This document shows positions 1 through 5,976 of a stretch of DNA of 8,282 bases, in pieces (the stretch's first letter is position 1; each line of letters begins with the position of its first letter). The DNA is taken from NCBI GenBank assembly GCA_030428745.1, contig JAUIEG010000100.1:1-8282 (forward strand), written 5' to 3'. The DNA is from Alphaproteobacteria bacterium (lineage in GTDB: Bacteria; Pseudomonadota; Alphaproteobacteria; Caulobacterales; Parvularculaceae). The translations under genes and the position numbers were made by a program. The notes below the pieces were generated by a model that saw nothing but the letters and a program-made list of their open reading frames with translations, was not told the origin of the DNA and did not search any database.

Positions 1-559
1 GGGCGATCGCCCAGAAAATATCGAAGGCGGACACGGCGTTTTCGCCGCCCGGCGGCAGTTTCAGCCCGTCCAGAAAGGCGATGGCCGGCGCCAGAAGGTG
101 CAGGATGTTGAGCGCGGCCACAGTCCAGGCGAATAGCGCGAAAACCCGTGCCGCAAAAGGATCGCTGACCAGGGAAGACACCAGGCGAATACCCACCCAT
201 GCCGTGAGCAGGCTCGCGACGATCCGCATCAAACTGATGGGTTGGCCAAGGCCGTTGAAGATCCCTATGGCGGCCCAGAGGAAGGCGGCGCCCAGCGCCA
301 GCGGGATCAGGAGGGTGAGATTTTCAAAAAACCGCACAATTGCAGGATTGGCGGCGGCCGCCTTACGCGCCGCGACCGGCTTGCGCGAGGGCTGTGCAAG
401 GAGCCAGCCGAGGACCAGCGCAGCGGCGACAGCCCCTAATTGATAGAGCGCCGAAACGGAAGAAAGCTGTTCCCCCAGCCTGTCGGCAACCCCCAGGATG
501 GCGGTCTTAAACCCTTCAGTTAATTGCTCAGTATCCGGAATATCTGAGCCGTCTTGCAT
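1..559 (-). CDS. MscS-family mechanosensitive channel, N-terminal membrane part (3' end outside the window)
   Basis: The minus-strand frame beginning ATG at 559-557 stays open for 186 codons to the window edge. The protein starts MQDGSDIPDTEQL and is rich in hydrophobic segments: about residues 38-56, 82-102, 110-131, 138-163, with another beginning near 178. The stretch around 138-165 (RVFALFAWTVAALNILHLL) resembles, from memory, the membrane region of alphaproteobacterial MscS-type small-conductance channels, which open under membrane tension and release solutes on hypo-osmotic shock. The diagnostic pore helix and the cytoplasmic beta domain would lie beyond the window, so the family call is an inference. 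Its start codon shares one base with the parB stop (TAATG), which suggests translational coupling at the end of the rsmG-parA-parB run. It could be another polytopic membrane protein; that it is a real membrane-protein gene is quite certain. Confidence 0.75.
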   Translation of the reverse strand, partial: MQDGSDIPDTEQLTEGFKTAILGVADRLGEQLSSVSALYQLGAVAAALVLGWLLAQPSRKPVAARKAAAANPAIVRFFENLTLLIPLALGAAFLWAAIGIFNGLGQPISLMRIVASLLTAWVGIRLVSSLVSDPFAARVFALFAWTVAALNILHLLAPAIAFLDGLKLPPGGENAVSAFDIFWAIA

Positions 560-1515
560 TAAATCTTCGCGCCCATAAGACGCCGGCAAATGTCGTCGAG
601 CTGGTCGAGCGTGAGGTAATTAATGGTGACGGACCCTACGCCTTTTTTCGAATGATCGATGGCGACGTCGAGGCCCAGAATGGCCGAAAGATCGCGTTCC
701 AGCGCGCGGGTGTCGGCGTCCTTAGGCCCACCAGAGGGCTTTGATTTTGCTCCGCTTTTCCCGCCACCGCCCGCCTTGCCTGCGCCCGGATCGCCCTTGA
801 TCTCGGCTTCCGCCTCACGGATGTGTTTCTCGGTCTCGCGAACCGACAGATCGCCCTTGATGACGATGTCGAGCATCTGAACCGGGCTCGACGCCCCGAG
901 AAGGGCGCGAGCGTGACCCATGGAAATAGCGTTCGTCGAAAGGGCGTCGAGCGCCTTTTGCGGCAGCCCCAGAAGCCGCATGATGTTCGCCACATGGCTG
1001 CGCGACTTGCCGACGGCCTTGGCGATGTCTTCCTGCGTTCTTCCGTAAACATCAGAAAGCCGGGCATAGGCGGCGGCTTCCTCGACCGGGTTCAAGTCAA
1101 CCCGCTGGACGTTTTCGATGAGCGCGATCTCGGCTGTCTCTTCATCCGTCAGCTCACGGATAATAACCGGGACTTTATGGAGCTGCGCCTTTTGCGCCGC
1201 GCGCCAGCGCCGCTCGCCGGCGACAATTTCGTATTTGTCCCCGCCTTTCGGGCGCACCAGGATCGGCTGCAGCATGCCTTTCGCCGCGATGGAATTTGCA
1301 AGCTCTTCAATCGCGTCCTTGTCGAAATGGCGGCGCGGCTGGTCCGCATGGGGCTTTAATTGTTCAATCGGAAGCTCGCGTTTCGGACCCGCCGCCGGCG
1401 CGTCGCCCGAAGCGGCGCGGCCGGACGATTTCGCCGACGGCGCATCGCCCAACAGGGCGTCGAGCCCTCTGCCCAACCCCTTGATATTGCTTTTCTTTTT
1501 TTCAGCCATCGCCAT
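559..1515 (-). CDS. parB: Chromosome-partitioning protein ParB (Spo0J family CTPase and parS-binding protein)
   Basis: The 318-aa product is a DNA clamp that loads at parS and spreads along DNA in a CTP-dependent way. With the start at 1515, residues 13-23 are the conserved N-terminal GLGRGLDALLG segment thought to contact ParA. Residues 100-106 are GERRWRA and 134-138 ENVQR, the CTP-binding boxes of the ParB/Srx fold. The helix-turn-helix that reads parS lies around 158-185 (RTQEDIAKAVGKSRSHV). A Gly/Ser/Lys-rich linker (about 239-269) leads to the C-terminal dimer domain (270-318). The frame is open upstream to 1668, but that part only shadows parA. The ATG at 1513-1515 has a GGGGAAGG ribosome site 8 nt away and sits 16 nt after the parA stop; a second ATG two codons on (1507-1509) is the alternative. 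The length is normal for chromosomal ParB, and five cognate parS sites lie 1.4 to 5 kb away. Confidence 0.97.
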   Translation of the reverse strand: MAMAEKKKSNIKGLGRGLDALLGDAPSAKSSGRAASGDAPAAGPKRELPIEQLKPHADQPRRHFDKDAIEELANSIAAKGMLQPILVRPKGGDKYEIVAGERRWRAAQKAQLHKVPVIIRELTDEETAEIALIENVQRVDLNPVEEAAAYARLSDVYGRTQEDIAKAVGKSRSHVANIMRLLGLPQKALDALSTNAISMGHARALLGASSPVQMLDIVIKGDLSVRETEKHIREAEAEIKGDPGAGKAGGGGKSGAKSKPSGGPKDADTRALERDLSAILGLDVAIDHSKKGVGSVTINYLTLDQLDDICRRLMGAKI

Positions 1516-1531
1516 TTGCGTCGCCTTCCCC

Positions 1532-2347
1532 TTACGCAGCTTTCGGCCGCGCGCGCTCGCGTTGAATGACTTCCGAGGCAAGCTGGATATAGGCCTGGCT
1601 GCCCGGACATTTGAGATCGTAGAGAAGCGCCGGCTTGCCGTGGCTCGGCGCTTCTGAAATGCGCACATTGCGCGGGATCACCGTGCGATAAACCTTGTCG
1701 CCGAAATGGCCGCGCACATCATCCTCGACCTGATTGGTGAGATTGTTGCGGCGGTCATGCATGGTGAGCACGACGCCCTGAAGCTCCAGCCCCGGGTTGA
1801 TCCGGGTACGGACCGTTTCGATGGTGCGCATGATTTGGCTGAGGCCTTCAAGCGCAAAGAACTCACACTGGAGCGGAATGATGACGGCCTGCGCCGCGGC
1901 GAGGGCGTTTACCGTCAACAGGCTTAAAGACGGCGGACAGTCGATCAGGACATAGCTGACGGCGGCGCCTTTTTCGCTCTCCGCAAACTCCTCAATCGCG
2001 TCAGCGAGGCGGAAATGGCGCCGCTCGGCGTCGATCAGTTCGATTTCCGCGCCGGCAAGGTCCACCCCGGCGGGCGCCAGCACCAATCCCGGGATGTCGG
2101 TTTCAGTGACGGCCGCTTCGAGGCGGTAATCGCCGGAGAGAACCTCATAAGTGGTGACGCCGCGGTCGGCGGCGGAGATCCCGAGGCCAGTCGAAGCGTT
2201 CCCTTGAGGATCGAGGTCAACGAGAAGAACCTTTTCGCCCACCGCGGCCAGGGCGGTCGCGAGATTGATCGCGGTCGTCGTCTTGCCGACGCCGCCCTTC
2301 TGGTTGGCGATGGCGATGGTCCGTGGAGAGGCGTTGTTACCGGACAC
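1532..2347 (-). CDS. parA: Chromosome-partitioning ATPase ParA (Soj family)
   Basis: The 271-aa product binds DNA non-specifically as an ATP-bound dimer. Together with ParB-parS complexes it moves newly replicated origins apart. Visible motifs are the deviant Walker A box KGGVGKTT at residues 17-24, the A'-type motif VDLDPQGN at 43-50, and Walker B VLIDCPPS at 133-140. The C-terminal part contains IPRNVRISEAPSHGKP (224-239), typical of chromosomal Soj/ParA. There is no N-terminal DNA-binding domain, as expected for the chromosomal rather than the large plasmid type. The start is GTG (2347-2345), 11 bp inside the end of rsmG, so translation is probably coupled to rsmG. parB follows after 16 nt. 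Nothing is missing or unusual in the protein. Confidence 0.97.
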   Translation of the reverse strand: MSGNNASPRTIAIANQKGGVGKTTTAINLATALAAVGEKVLLVDLDPQGNASTGLGISAADRGVTTYEVLSGDYRLEAAVTETDIPGLVLAPAGVDLAGAEIELIDAERRHFRLADAIEEFAESEKGAAVSYVLIDCPPSLSLLTVNALAAAQAVIIPLQCEFFALEGLSQIMRTIETVRTRINPGLELQGVVLTMHDRRNNLTNQVEDDVRGHFGDKVYRTVIPRNVRISEAPSHGKPALLYDLKCPGSQAYIQLASEVIQRERARPKAA

Positions 2348-2960
2348 GGGCGAGATTTCCGATTTCTAAAATGGCGGCGCGGGGGTCAGTCCGGCTCGGA
2401 TGTTTCACGACCTCCATATGCCAAGATTTAGCGGCCTCGGTCAATTCAACCTCAACATCTTGTCCTTTTAGTAAGAAATACCGGGTGTTTTTGCCTTGAA
2501 TTCCAGCGCCGTAGCCGAGCAATTTCTCAAGCCGGGCGAGGGCTCGGGCGGTGATGATATCAGGCTTGAAGCCGAGCCCTACTGATTCGATTCGCTCCGG
2601 CACTACTTTGACATTGTCGAGGGCCATGGCGGCGCCCGCCTCGCGCAGGAACGCGCATTTCTTTTGCGTCGATTCAATCAGGGTCACTTGTGTTCCCTTT
2701 GGCGCCAGCAGCGCCGCCAGCACGAGCCCCGGAAATCCGGCCCCGGAGCCGAGATCCACAAGCGTTTTGACGGTCTCAGGGAGGAGGGGGACAAGCTGGG
2801 CGGAATCGAAGAAGTGCCTCTCCCACCGGTCTTTTATGGTCGAACGCGCAACGAGATTATGGCGCTCCGACCAATCCATCAGCACACGGTCGAATGCGAG
2901 AAGTCGGTCGAATGTTTCACGTGGAACATTCGTTTCAGCCAGGAACTCCTCAGGGGTCAT
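2337..2960 (-). CDS. rsmG: 16S rRNA (guanine-N7) methyltransferase RsmG (GidB)
   Basis: The 207-aa enzyme uses S-adenosylmethionine to methylate N7 of G527 (E. coli numbering) in the 530 loop of 16S rRNA. In several bacteria its loss gives low-level streptomycin resistance. The SAM-binding motif DLGSGAGFPG is at residues 69-78 and the family block NLVARSTIKDRWERHFFDS at 35-53. The frame is open upstream to an ATG at 3005, but those 15 extra codons (MLRKFDLSQGRGRAP) simply translate the repeat at 2968-3019. The ATG at 2958-2960 gives the normal length and is the better start. A GAGAGG ribosome site then comes from the outer edge of that repeat, 10 nt away. Residues 11-16 (NVPRET) are encoded by a parS site. 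By eye the gene is somewhat AT-richer than its neighbours. Confidence 0.95.
   Translation of the reverse strand: MTPEEFLAETNVPRETFDRLLAFDRVLMDWSERHNLVARSTIKDRWERHFFDSAQLVPLLPETVKTLVDLGSGAGFPGLVLAALLAPKGTQVTLIESTQKKCAFLREAGAAMALDNVKVVPERIESVGLGFKPDIITARALARLEKLLGYGAGIQGKNTRYFLLKGQDVEVELTEAAKSWHMEVVKHPSRTDPRAAILEIGNLARVR
2913..2928 (+). promoter_or_regulatory. parS: parS site 1, inside rsmG
   Basis: The 16-mer TGTTTCACGTGGAACA matches the widely conserved bacterial parS consensus (TGTTNCACGTGNAACA) at every fixed position. It lies near the 5' end of rsmG and encodes N-V-P-R-E-T on the minus strand. It should be a nucleation site for the ParB encoded 1.4 kb away. Confidence 0.95.
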
Positions 2961-2967
2961 TGGAGCC

Positions 2968-3019
2968 CTACCTCTCCCTTGGGAGAGGTCAAATTTGCGC
3001 AGCAAATTTGGGTGAGGGG
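2968..3019 (+). repeat. Left copy of a 52-bp double-hairpin inverted repeat
   Basis: It contains two hairpins in a row: a 9-bp stem ACCTCTCCC/GGGAGAGGT (2970-2978 with 2981-2989, 2-nt loop) and a 9-bp stem CAAATTTGC/GCAAATTTG (2990-2998 with 3002-3010, 3-nt loop). The tail is GGTGAGGGG. It matches the reverse complement of 3395-3446 at 44 of 52 positions. It starts 7 nt upstream of the rsmG start and ends 1 nt from the stop of the DUF559 gene. It may supply the rsmG ribosome site. It resembles, from memory, REP-like intergenic palindromes common in proteobacteria. Confidence 0.93.
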
Positions 3020-3020
3020 T

Positions 3021-3392
3021 CTAATGCTTTTCATCCTTCAATCCATCCAGCCAGCCACAAACCATATCCAGAGTTCCGTCTACGTCCCCAAAGAGATCGC
3101 GATTCCAGATCCTCAGCACGCAATAACCATTCATTTCCAACCATTTATCCCTCGCCACATCGCGAAGCGAATGAAATGTCTCCCCATGCTGGTCGCCATC
3201 CAGTTCAATGACGGCCTTCAATTCATCGATATAAAAATCGACAATATAAGGCCCAAGCGGCGACTGACGCCGGATCTTCCAGCCGTTAAGCTGGCGATTG
3301 CGCGCCTTGGTCCAGAAAAGTTTTTCAGCTCCGGAATGACCACTTCGAAGTTCGCGAGCCCGCTCGACGGTTGCTTTGCGGACTTCCTTCAT
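3021..3392 (-). CDS. DUF559 domain protein (Vsr/restriction-endonuclease-like fold)
   Basis: The 123-aa protein has the DUF559 pattern. It begins with the basic helix ARELRSGHSGAEKLFW (12-27) and continues through RNRQLNGWKIRRQ (31-43), GPYIVDFYI (47-55), VIELDGDQH (61-69) and a C-terminal VLRIWNRDL (92-100). The family belongs to the PD-(D/E)XK-like nuclease fold related to the very-short-patch repair enzyme Vsr. D52, E63, D65 and H69 are the likely catalytic or metal-binding residues. A substrate has not been established for most members. The length is normal for a complete stand-alone protein. The ATG at 3390-3392 lies 2 nt from the right repeat, whose GGTGAGGGG end supplies a purine-rich ribosome site. 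It is co-oriented with mnmG and rsmG and probably read through from mnmG. Confidence 0.9.
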   Translation of the reverse strand: MKEVRKATVERARELRSGHSGAEKLFWTKARNRQLNGWKIRRQSPLGPYIVDFYIDELKAVIELDGDQHGETFHSLRDVARDKWLEMNGYCVLRIWNRDLFGDVDGTLDMVCGWLDGLKDEKH

Positions 3393-3394
3393 CG

Positions 3395-3446
3395 CCCCTC
3401 ACCCAAAACGGCTTTGCCGTTTTGACCTCTCCCAAGGGAGAGGTAG
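3395..3446 (-). repeat. Right copy of the 52-bp double-hairpin inverted repeat
   Basis: This copy is inverted relative to 2968-3019. It has a 9-bp stem CAAAACGGC/GCCGTTTTG (3404-3412 with 3416-3424, loop TTT) and a 9-bp stem ACCTCTCCC/GGGAGAGGT (3425-3433 with 3436-3444). The second stem is identical to the left copy. The first differs at three base pairs, and all three changes keep the pairing. The inner end, GGTGAGGGG on the minus strand, forms the likely ribosome site of the DUF559 gene. Confidence 0.93.
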
Positions 3447-3462
3447 AGCGCGGCGCGATAAC

Positions 3463-5370
3463 TCAACTCACCGCCCTCGAATGCTTCTTTACCCACGCCA
3501 GAAGCAGGGCGAGCGCGGCCGGCGTCACCCCTTCAAGGCGCCCGGCCTGACCAAGCGTCGCGGGCCGCGCATCGACCAGCTTCGCGCGCACTTCATTCGA
3601 CAGTCCGGAGATCGCCGCATAGTCGAGATCAGCGGGCAGGGCCAGGGATTCGTCCTTTTTAAACGCGACGATGTCCGCCTCCTGCCGGTGGAGATATCCG
3701 GCATAGAGCGCATCAAAAGCCAATTGTTCCGCCACCGCATCATCCATCTCGCCGATTTGCGGCCAGATCCGTGACAGGGCCGCCAAATCGACGCCGGGCA
3801 GGGCCAGAAGATCGATGACCGAGCGGCGGCGGCCATCCTGATTGAGTTTCAGGCCGTGTTTTGCGGCTTCATTAGGGGTGAGCGATGTTTCCCGCGCCCA
3901 TTTGCGCGCCGCATCGAGCGCCGATTGTTTCACGTGGAACATACCGGCTCTACGTTCGCCGACGATCCCGGCCGCGATCCCGATAGGCGTCAGGCGCTGA
4001 TCGGCGTTGTCGGCGCGCAAGGTCAGGCGGTATTCCGCCCGGCTCGTGAACATCCGATAGGGTTCTGTGACTCCGTTGGTTACAAGGTCATCGATCATCA
4101 CGCCGATATAGGCTTGCGACCGGTCGAGGGTGAAAGGCTCGCCGCCCAATGCCATGCGCGCCGCATTAACCCCGGCCATCAACCCCTGGGCGGCCGCTTC
4201 TTCATACCCTGTGGTGCCGTTGATCTGGCCGGCCAGGAAAAGCCCGGGCAGGGCCCGCGTCTCCAGCGTCCGGGTGAGGGAGCGCGGGTCCACATAGTCA
4301 TACTCAATGGCGTAGCCATAACGGACGACCGCCGCCTTCTCGAGGCCCGGAATGGTCTTGAGGAAGGCAGCCTGCACATCCTCGGGCAGGGAGGTCGAAA
4401 TCCCGTTGGGATAGACCGTTGTGTCGTCCAGCCCCTCCGGCTCGAGGAAGATCTGGTGGCTTTCCCGCTCGGCGAAGCGCACCACCTTGTCCTCGATGGA
4501 GGGGCAATAGCGTGGGCCCCGGCCCGAGATGGCGCCCCCATAGACCGCGGATTTGTTGAGATTCGCCTCGATGATCGCGTGGGTTTCCGGCGTCGTATAG
4601 GTGACGCCGCAGGAAATCTGCGGGACCGTGATCTCGCTATTCAGGAAGGAAAACGGCACAGGCCGGGCGTCCGCCGGCTGCATTTCAAGGCGGTCCCAGT
4701 CGATGGTCGCGCCGTCAAGCCGGGCGGGGGTGCCGGTTTTGAGCCGGCCCATTTTGAGGCCAAGCCCGTAGAGCCGGTCGGAAAGGCCCACCGACGGGGC
4801 CTCAACGCCGCCGCCCCAGGACTTGTCCGCCGCCCGGGCGTTGGCCCGCCCCGCCGGGATGCGTTTGTCGCCAATATGAATGACGCCCTTGAGGAACGTG
4901 CCGGTGGTCAGAACCACCGCTTTCGCGCGGATTTCCGTTCCGTCCGATGTTACGACTCCCGTGACTGTTCCACGTGGAACATCCGAGACGACAAGATCCT
5001 CAATGGCGGCTTCCAGAATATCGAGCCCCGGATAGTCGCTGAGGATCGCCTGCATGGTCTCGCGGTAGAGCTTGCGGTCGGCTTGCGCCCGGGGGCCGCG
5101 CACCGCCGGGCCCTTGGAGGCGTTGAGCATGCGGAACTGGATGCCCGCTTGGTCGATGACCCGCGCCATGACGCCGTCAAGGGCGTCAACCTCGCGCACC
5201 AGATGGCCCTTGCCGAGACCGCCGATCGCCGGATTACAGGACATCTCGCCGATCGTATCGCGCCGGTGGGTGGCCAGAAGGGTGCGCGCGCCGGCCCGCG
5301 CAGCGCTTGCCGCCGCCTCGCATCCGGCGTGTCCGCCTCCAATCACGATGACATCGTAGTCTTTAGACAT
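3463..5370 (-). CDS. mnmG: tRNA uridine-34 5-carboxymethylaminomethyl-modification enzyme MnmG (GidA)
   Basis: The 635-aa FAD enzyme acts with MnmE to install the 5-carboxymethylaminomethyl group on wobble U34 of a set of tRNAs. With the start at 5370, the N-terminal FAD-binding motif GGGHAGCEAA is at 11-20. The conserved CNPAIGGLGKG block gives C45, and RGPRYCPSIEDK gives C289, the counterparts of the two functional cysteines of the E. coli enzyme. The family signature AGQINGTTGYEEAAAQG is at 380-396. The frame extends 16 codons further up, but the ATG at 5368-5370 starts the typical MSKDYDVIVIGGG and has GAGGAG 4 nt away. The protein carries two peptides written by parS sites, D-V-P-R-G-T (130-135) and M-F-H-V-K-Q (477-482). 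Length and motifs are complete. A hairpin (5383-5406) precedes the ribosome site. Confidence 0.97.
   Translation of the reverse strand: MSKDYDVIVIGGGHAGCEAAASAARAGARTLLATHRRDTIGEMSCNPAIGGLGKGHLVREVDALDGVMARVIDQAGIQFRMLNASKGPAVRGPRAQADRKLYRETMQAILSDYPGLDILEAAIEDLVVSDVPRGTVTGVVTSDGTEIRAKAVVLTTGTFLKGVIHIGDKRIPAGRANARAADKSWGGGVEAPSVGLSDRLYGLGLKMGRLKTGTPARLDGATIDWDRLEMQPADARPVPFSFLNSEITVPQISCGVTYTTPETHAIIEANLNKSAVYGGAISGRGPRYCPSIEDKVVRFAERESHQIFLEPEGLDDTTVYPNGISTSLPEDVQAAFLKTIPGLEKAAVVRYGYAIEYDYVDPRSLTRTLETRALPGLFLAGQINGTTGYEEAAAQGLMAGVNAARMALGGEPFTLDRSQAYIGVMIDDLVTNGVTEPYRMFTSRAEYRLTLRADNADQRLTPIGIAAGIVGERRAGMFHVKQSALDAARKWARETSLTPNEAAKHGLKLNQDGRRRSVIDLLALPGVDLAALSRIWPQIGEMDDAVAEQLAFDALYAGYLHRQEADIVAFKKDESLALPADLDYAAISGLSNEVRAKLVDARPATLGQAGRLEGVTPAALALLLAWVKKHSRAVS
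3926..3941 (+). promoter_or_regulatory. parS: parS site 2, inside mnmG (3' part)
   Basis: TGTTTCACGTGGAACA is identical to the sites at 2913, 5445 and 6636 and in the same orientation. It lies in the C-terminal third of mnmG and is read as M-F-H-V-K-Q, a different frame from the other coding sites. Confidence 0.95.
4966..4981 (+). promoter_or_regulatory. parS: parS site 3, inside mnmG (5' part), perfectly symmetric
   Basis: TGTTCCACGTGGAACA is a perfect 16-bp palindrome matching the parS consensus. It is the only fully symmetric site of the five. It encodes D-V-P-R-G-T in mnmG. Confidence 0.95.
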
Positions 5371-5374
5371 GTGT

Positions 5375-5380
5375 CTCCTC
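5375..5380 (-). promoter_or_regulatory. Ribosome-binding site that decides the mnmG start
   Basis: GAGGAG on the minus strand lies 4 nt before the ATG at 5370. No comparable site precedes the more upstream in-frame ATG at 5418. The spacing is on the short side. Confidence 0.7.
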
Positions 5381-5382
5381 AG

Positions 5383-5406
5383 GGCGCGGGATATAGGCCC
5401 CGCGCC
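5383..5406 (-). other. Hairpin in the mnmG leader
   Basis: GGCGCGGG (5383-5390) pairs with CCCGCGCC (5399-5406) across an 8-nt loop, ending just before the mnmG ribosome site. No T-run follows, so it is a poor intrinsic terminator. It may separate mnmG from the upstream small gene or modulate initiation. Confidence 0.5.
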
Positions 5407-5444
5407 ACCTGAATGCACCCGATTATTTCCGGAAACGCCCGGAA

Positions 5445-5460
5445 TGTTTCACGTGGAACA
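5445..5460 (+). promoter_or_regulatory. parS: parS site 4, intergenic upstream of mnmG
   Basis: TGTTTCACGTGGAACA lies between the stop of the small membrane-protein gene (5463) and mnmG. It is the only one of the five sites not inside a coding sequence. A 10-bp palindrome TTTCCGGAAA (5426-5435) lies just beside it. Confidence 0.95.
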
Positions 5461-5462
5461 GA

Positions 5463-5687
5463 TCAGTAGACGCACGCCCCGGCGACGCTGACGACGATAA
5501 AGAGCCAGATGCCGTTGACGGTCAGCGCCGGAAAGTGGTCCAGCACCACCTGCGCTAGGCCCCCCGGGCTTCTCGCGCTGCGCAACTGCCGGATAAACTG
5601 GCGCAGCGTGAAGAGGCACAAAAGGCTCACCGCGACCAGAAGGCCCGAGATGATCCAGAAAAGCTGGCTGTCGAGGGCGAAACACAT
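5463..5687 (-). CDS. Small two-helix membrane protein, unknown function
   Basis: The 74-aa product is not one I recognise. It has two strong hydrophobic segments, about residues 9-28 (LFWIISGLLVAVSLLCLF) and 57-73 (VNGIWLFIVVSVAGACV). A basic stretch FTLRQFIRQLRSAR (26-39) lies between them, suggesting an inner-membrane hairpin with a cytoplasmic loop. It is co-oriented with mnmG, 92 nt upstream, and its stop lies 2 nt from parS site 4. No clear Shine-Dalgarno precedes the ATG at 5687, which lowers confidence. A longer overlapping minus frame (5449-5985) is low-complexity and looks like a shadow; the hydrophobic pattern favours this one. Confidence 0.55.
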   Translation of the reverse strand: MCFALDSQLFWIISGLLVAVSLLCLFTLRQFIRQLRSARSPGGLAQVVLDHFPALTVNGIWLFIVVSVAGACVY

Positions 5688-5976
5688 GCGCCAAGACTAG
5701 CCGGACCCGCTTTCCAATCCGTTCACAGGAGCCATTGTAAGGCCTGCCGGAGGGGCGGGGATAAGTTTTCCCGTCACGAATTGTTGCGCAACATTGAGCG
5801 CGTCCAGAAAAAGTGTGCGCGGTTTTTCGGTTCGGGCGCGCGACCAAGAAAAAAGCGCCACAACAAAGACCGAACTTTACAATTTCGAAAGCATAATGGC
5901 GAAACCCCGTTTCGGGCACGCTCGCTGCACTACCGCCCCTTATCGGAGCGCAACAACTCAAAGAAGGGGCCCGTTT
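5688..5976. other. 289-bp intergenic stretch between divergent small genes
   Basis: No convincing coding region is seen here. It separates the minus-strand membrane-protein gene from the plus-strand 86-aa gene, so promoters in both directions are expected, but no well-spaced -35/-10 pair stands out. It is locally AT-richer around 5850-5900. It contains a 12-bp palindrome (5782-5793) and a small hairpin CGAAAC/GTTTCG (5900-5905 with 5909-5914) in the presumed leader of the 86-aa gene. Confidence 0.6.
5782..5793. promoter_or_regulatory. 12-bp perfect palindrome, possible operator
   Basis: TGTTGCGCAACA is a perfect inverted repeat in the divergent intergenic region, placed where a dimeric regulator could act on either flanking gene. 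It shares the TGTT...AACA arms of parS but lacks the CACGTG core, so it is not parS. The regulator is unknown. Confidence 0.3.

Larger units (their letters stand above)
2968..3446. mobile_element. Putative DUF559 cassette: endonuclease-fold gene bounded by inverted hairpin repeats
   Basis: A 479-bp unit consists of a 52-bp inverted repeat, a 372-bp gene and the second inverted repeat. Only 1 nt and 2 nt separate the gene from the repeats, which is far tighter than chance. It sits between mnmG (16 nt away) and rsmG (7 nt away), genes usually adjacent or nearly so in this conserved block, so it looks like an insertion into the operon with all reading frames kept. No perfect target-site duplication is visible at the outer edges, and there is no recognisable transposase. 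Movement as a unit, possibly driven in trans or by the encoded nuclease, is an inference; a selfish or toxin-like retention role is equally unproven. Confidence 0.5.

Noticed and set aside
81..443. Plus-strand open frame of 120 codons at the left edge
   Set aside because: It is antisense to the MscS-like frame, which is open to the edge and has clear membrane segments.
1516..1668. N-terminal extension of the parB frame by 51 residues
   Set aside because: It lies wholly inside parA, is Arg/Ser-rich and unlike ParB. A good ribosome site supports the start at 1515.
2401..2416. TGTTTCACG half of a parS site in rsmG
   Set aside because: Only the left nine bases match. The right half departs at most positions (11 of 16 overall) and the CACGTG core is incomplete, so it is not a credible ParB site.
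3856..5412. Long plus-strand open frame of 518 codons opposite mnmG
   Set aside because: It mirrors mnmG in a GC-rich genome, has no recognisable domain and is antisense to a complete conserved gene.
5876..5897. TTTACA...CATAAT as a promoter for the 86-aa gene
   Set aside because: The spacing between the two boxes is only 10 bp, too short for a sigma-70 type promoter.
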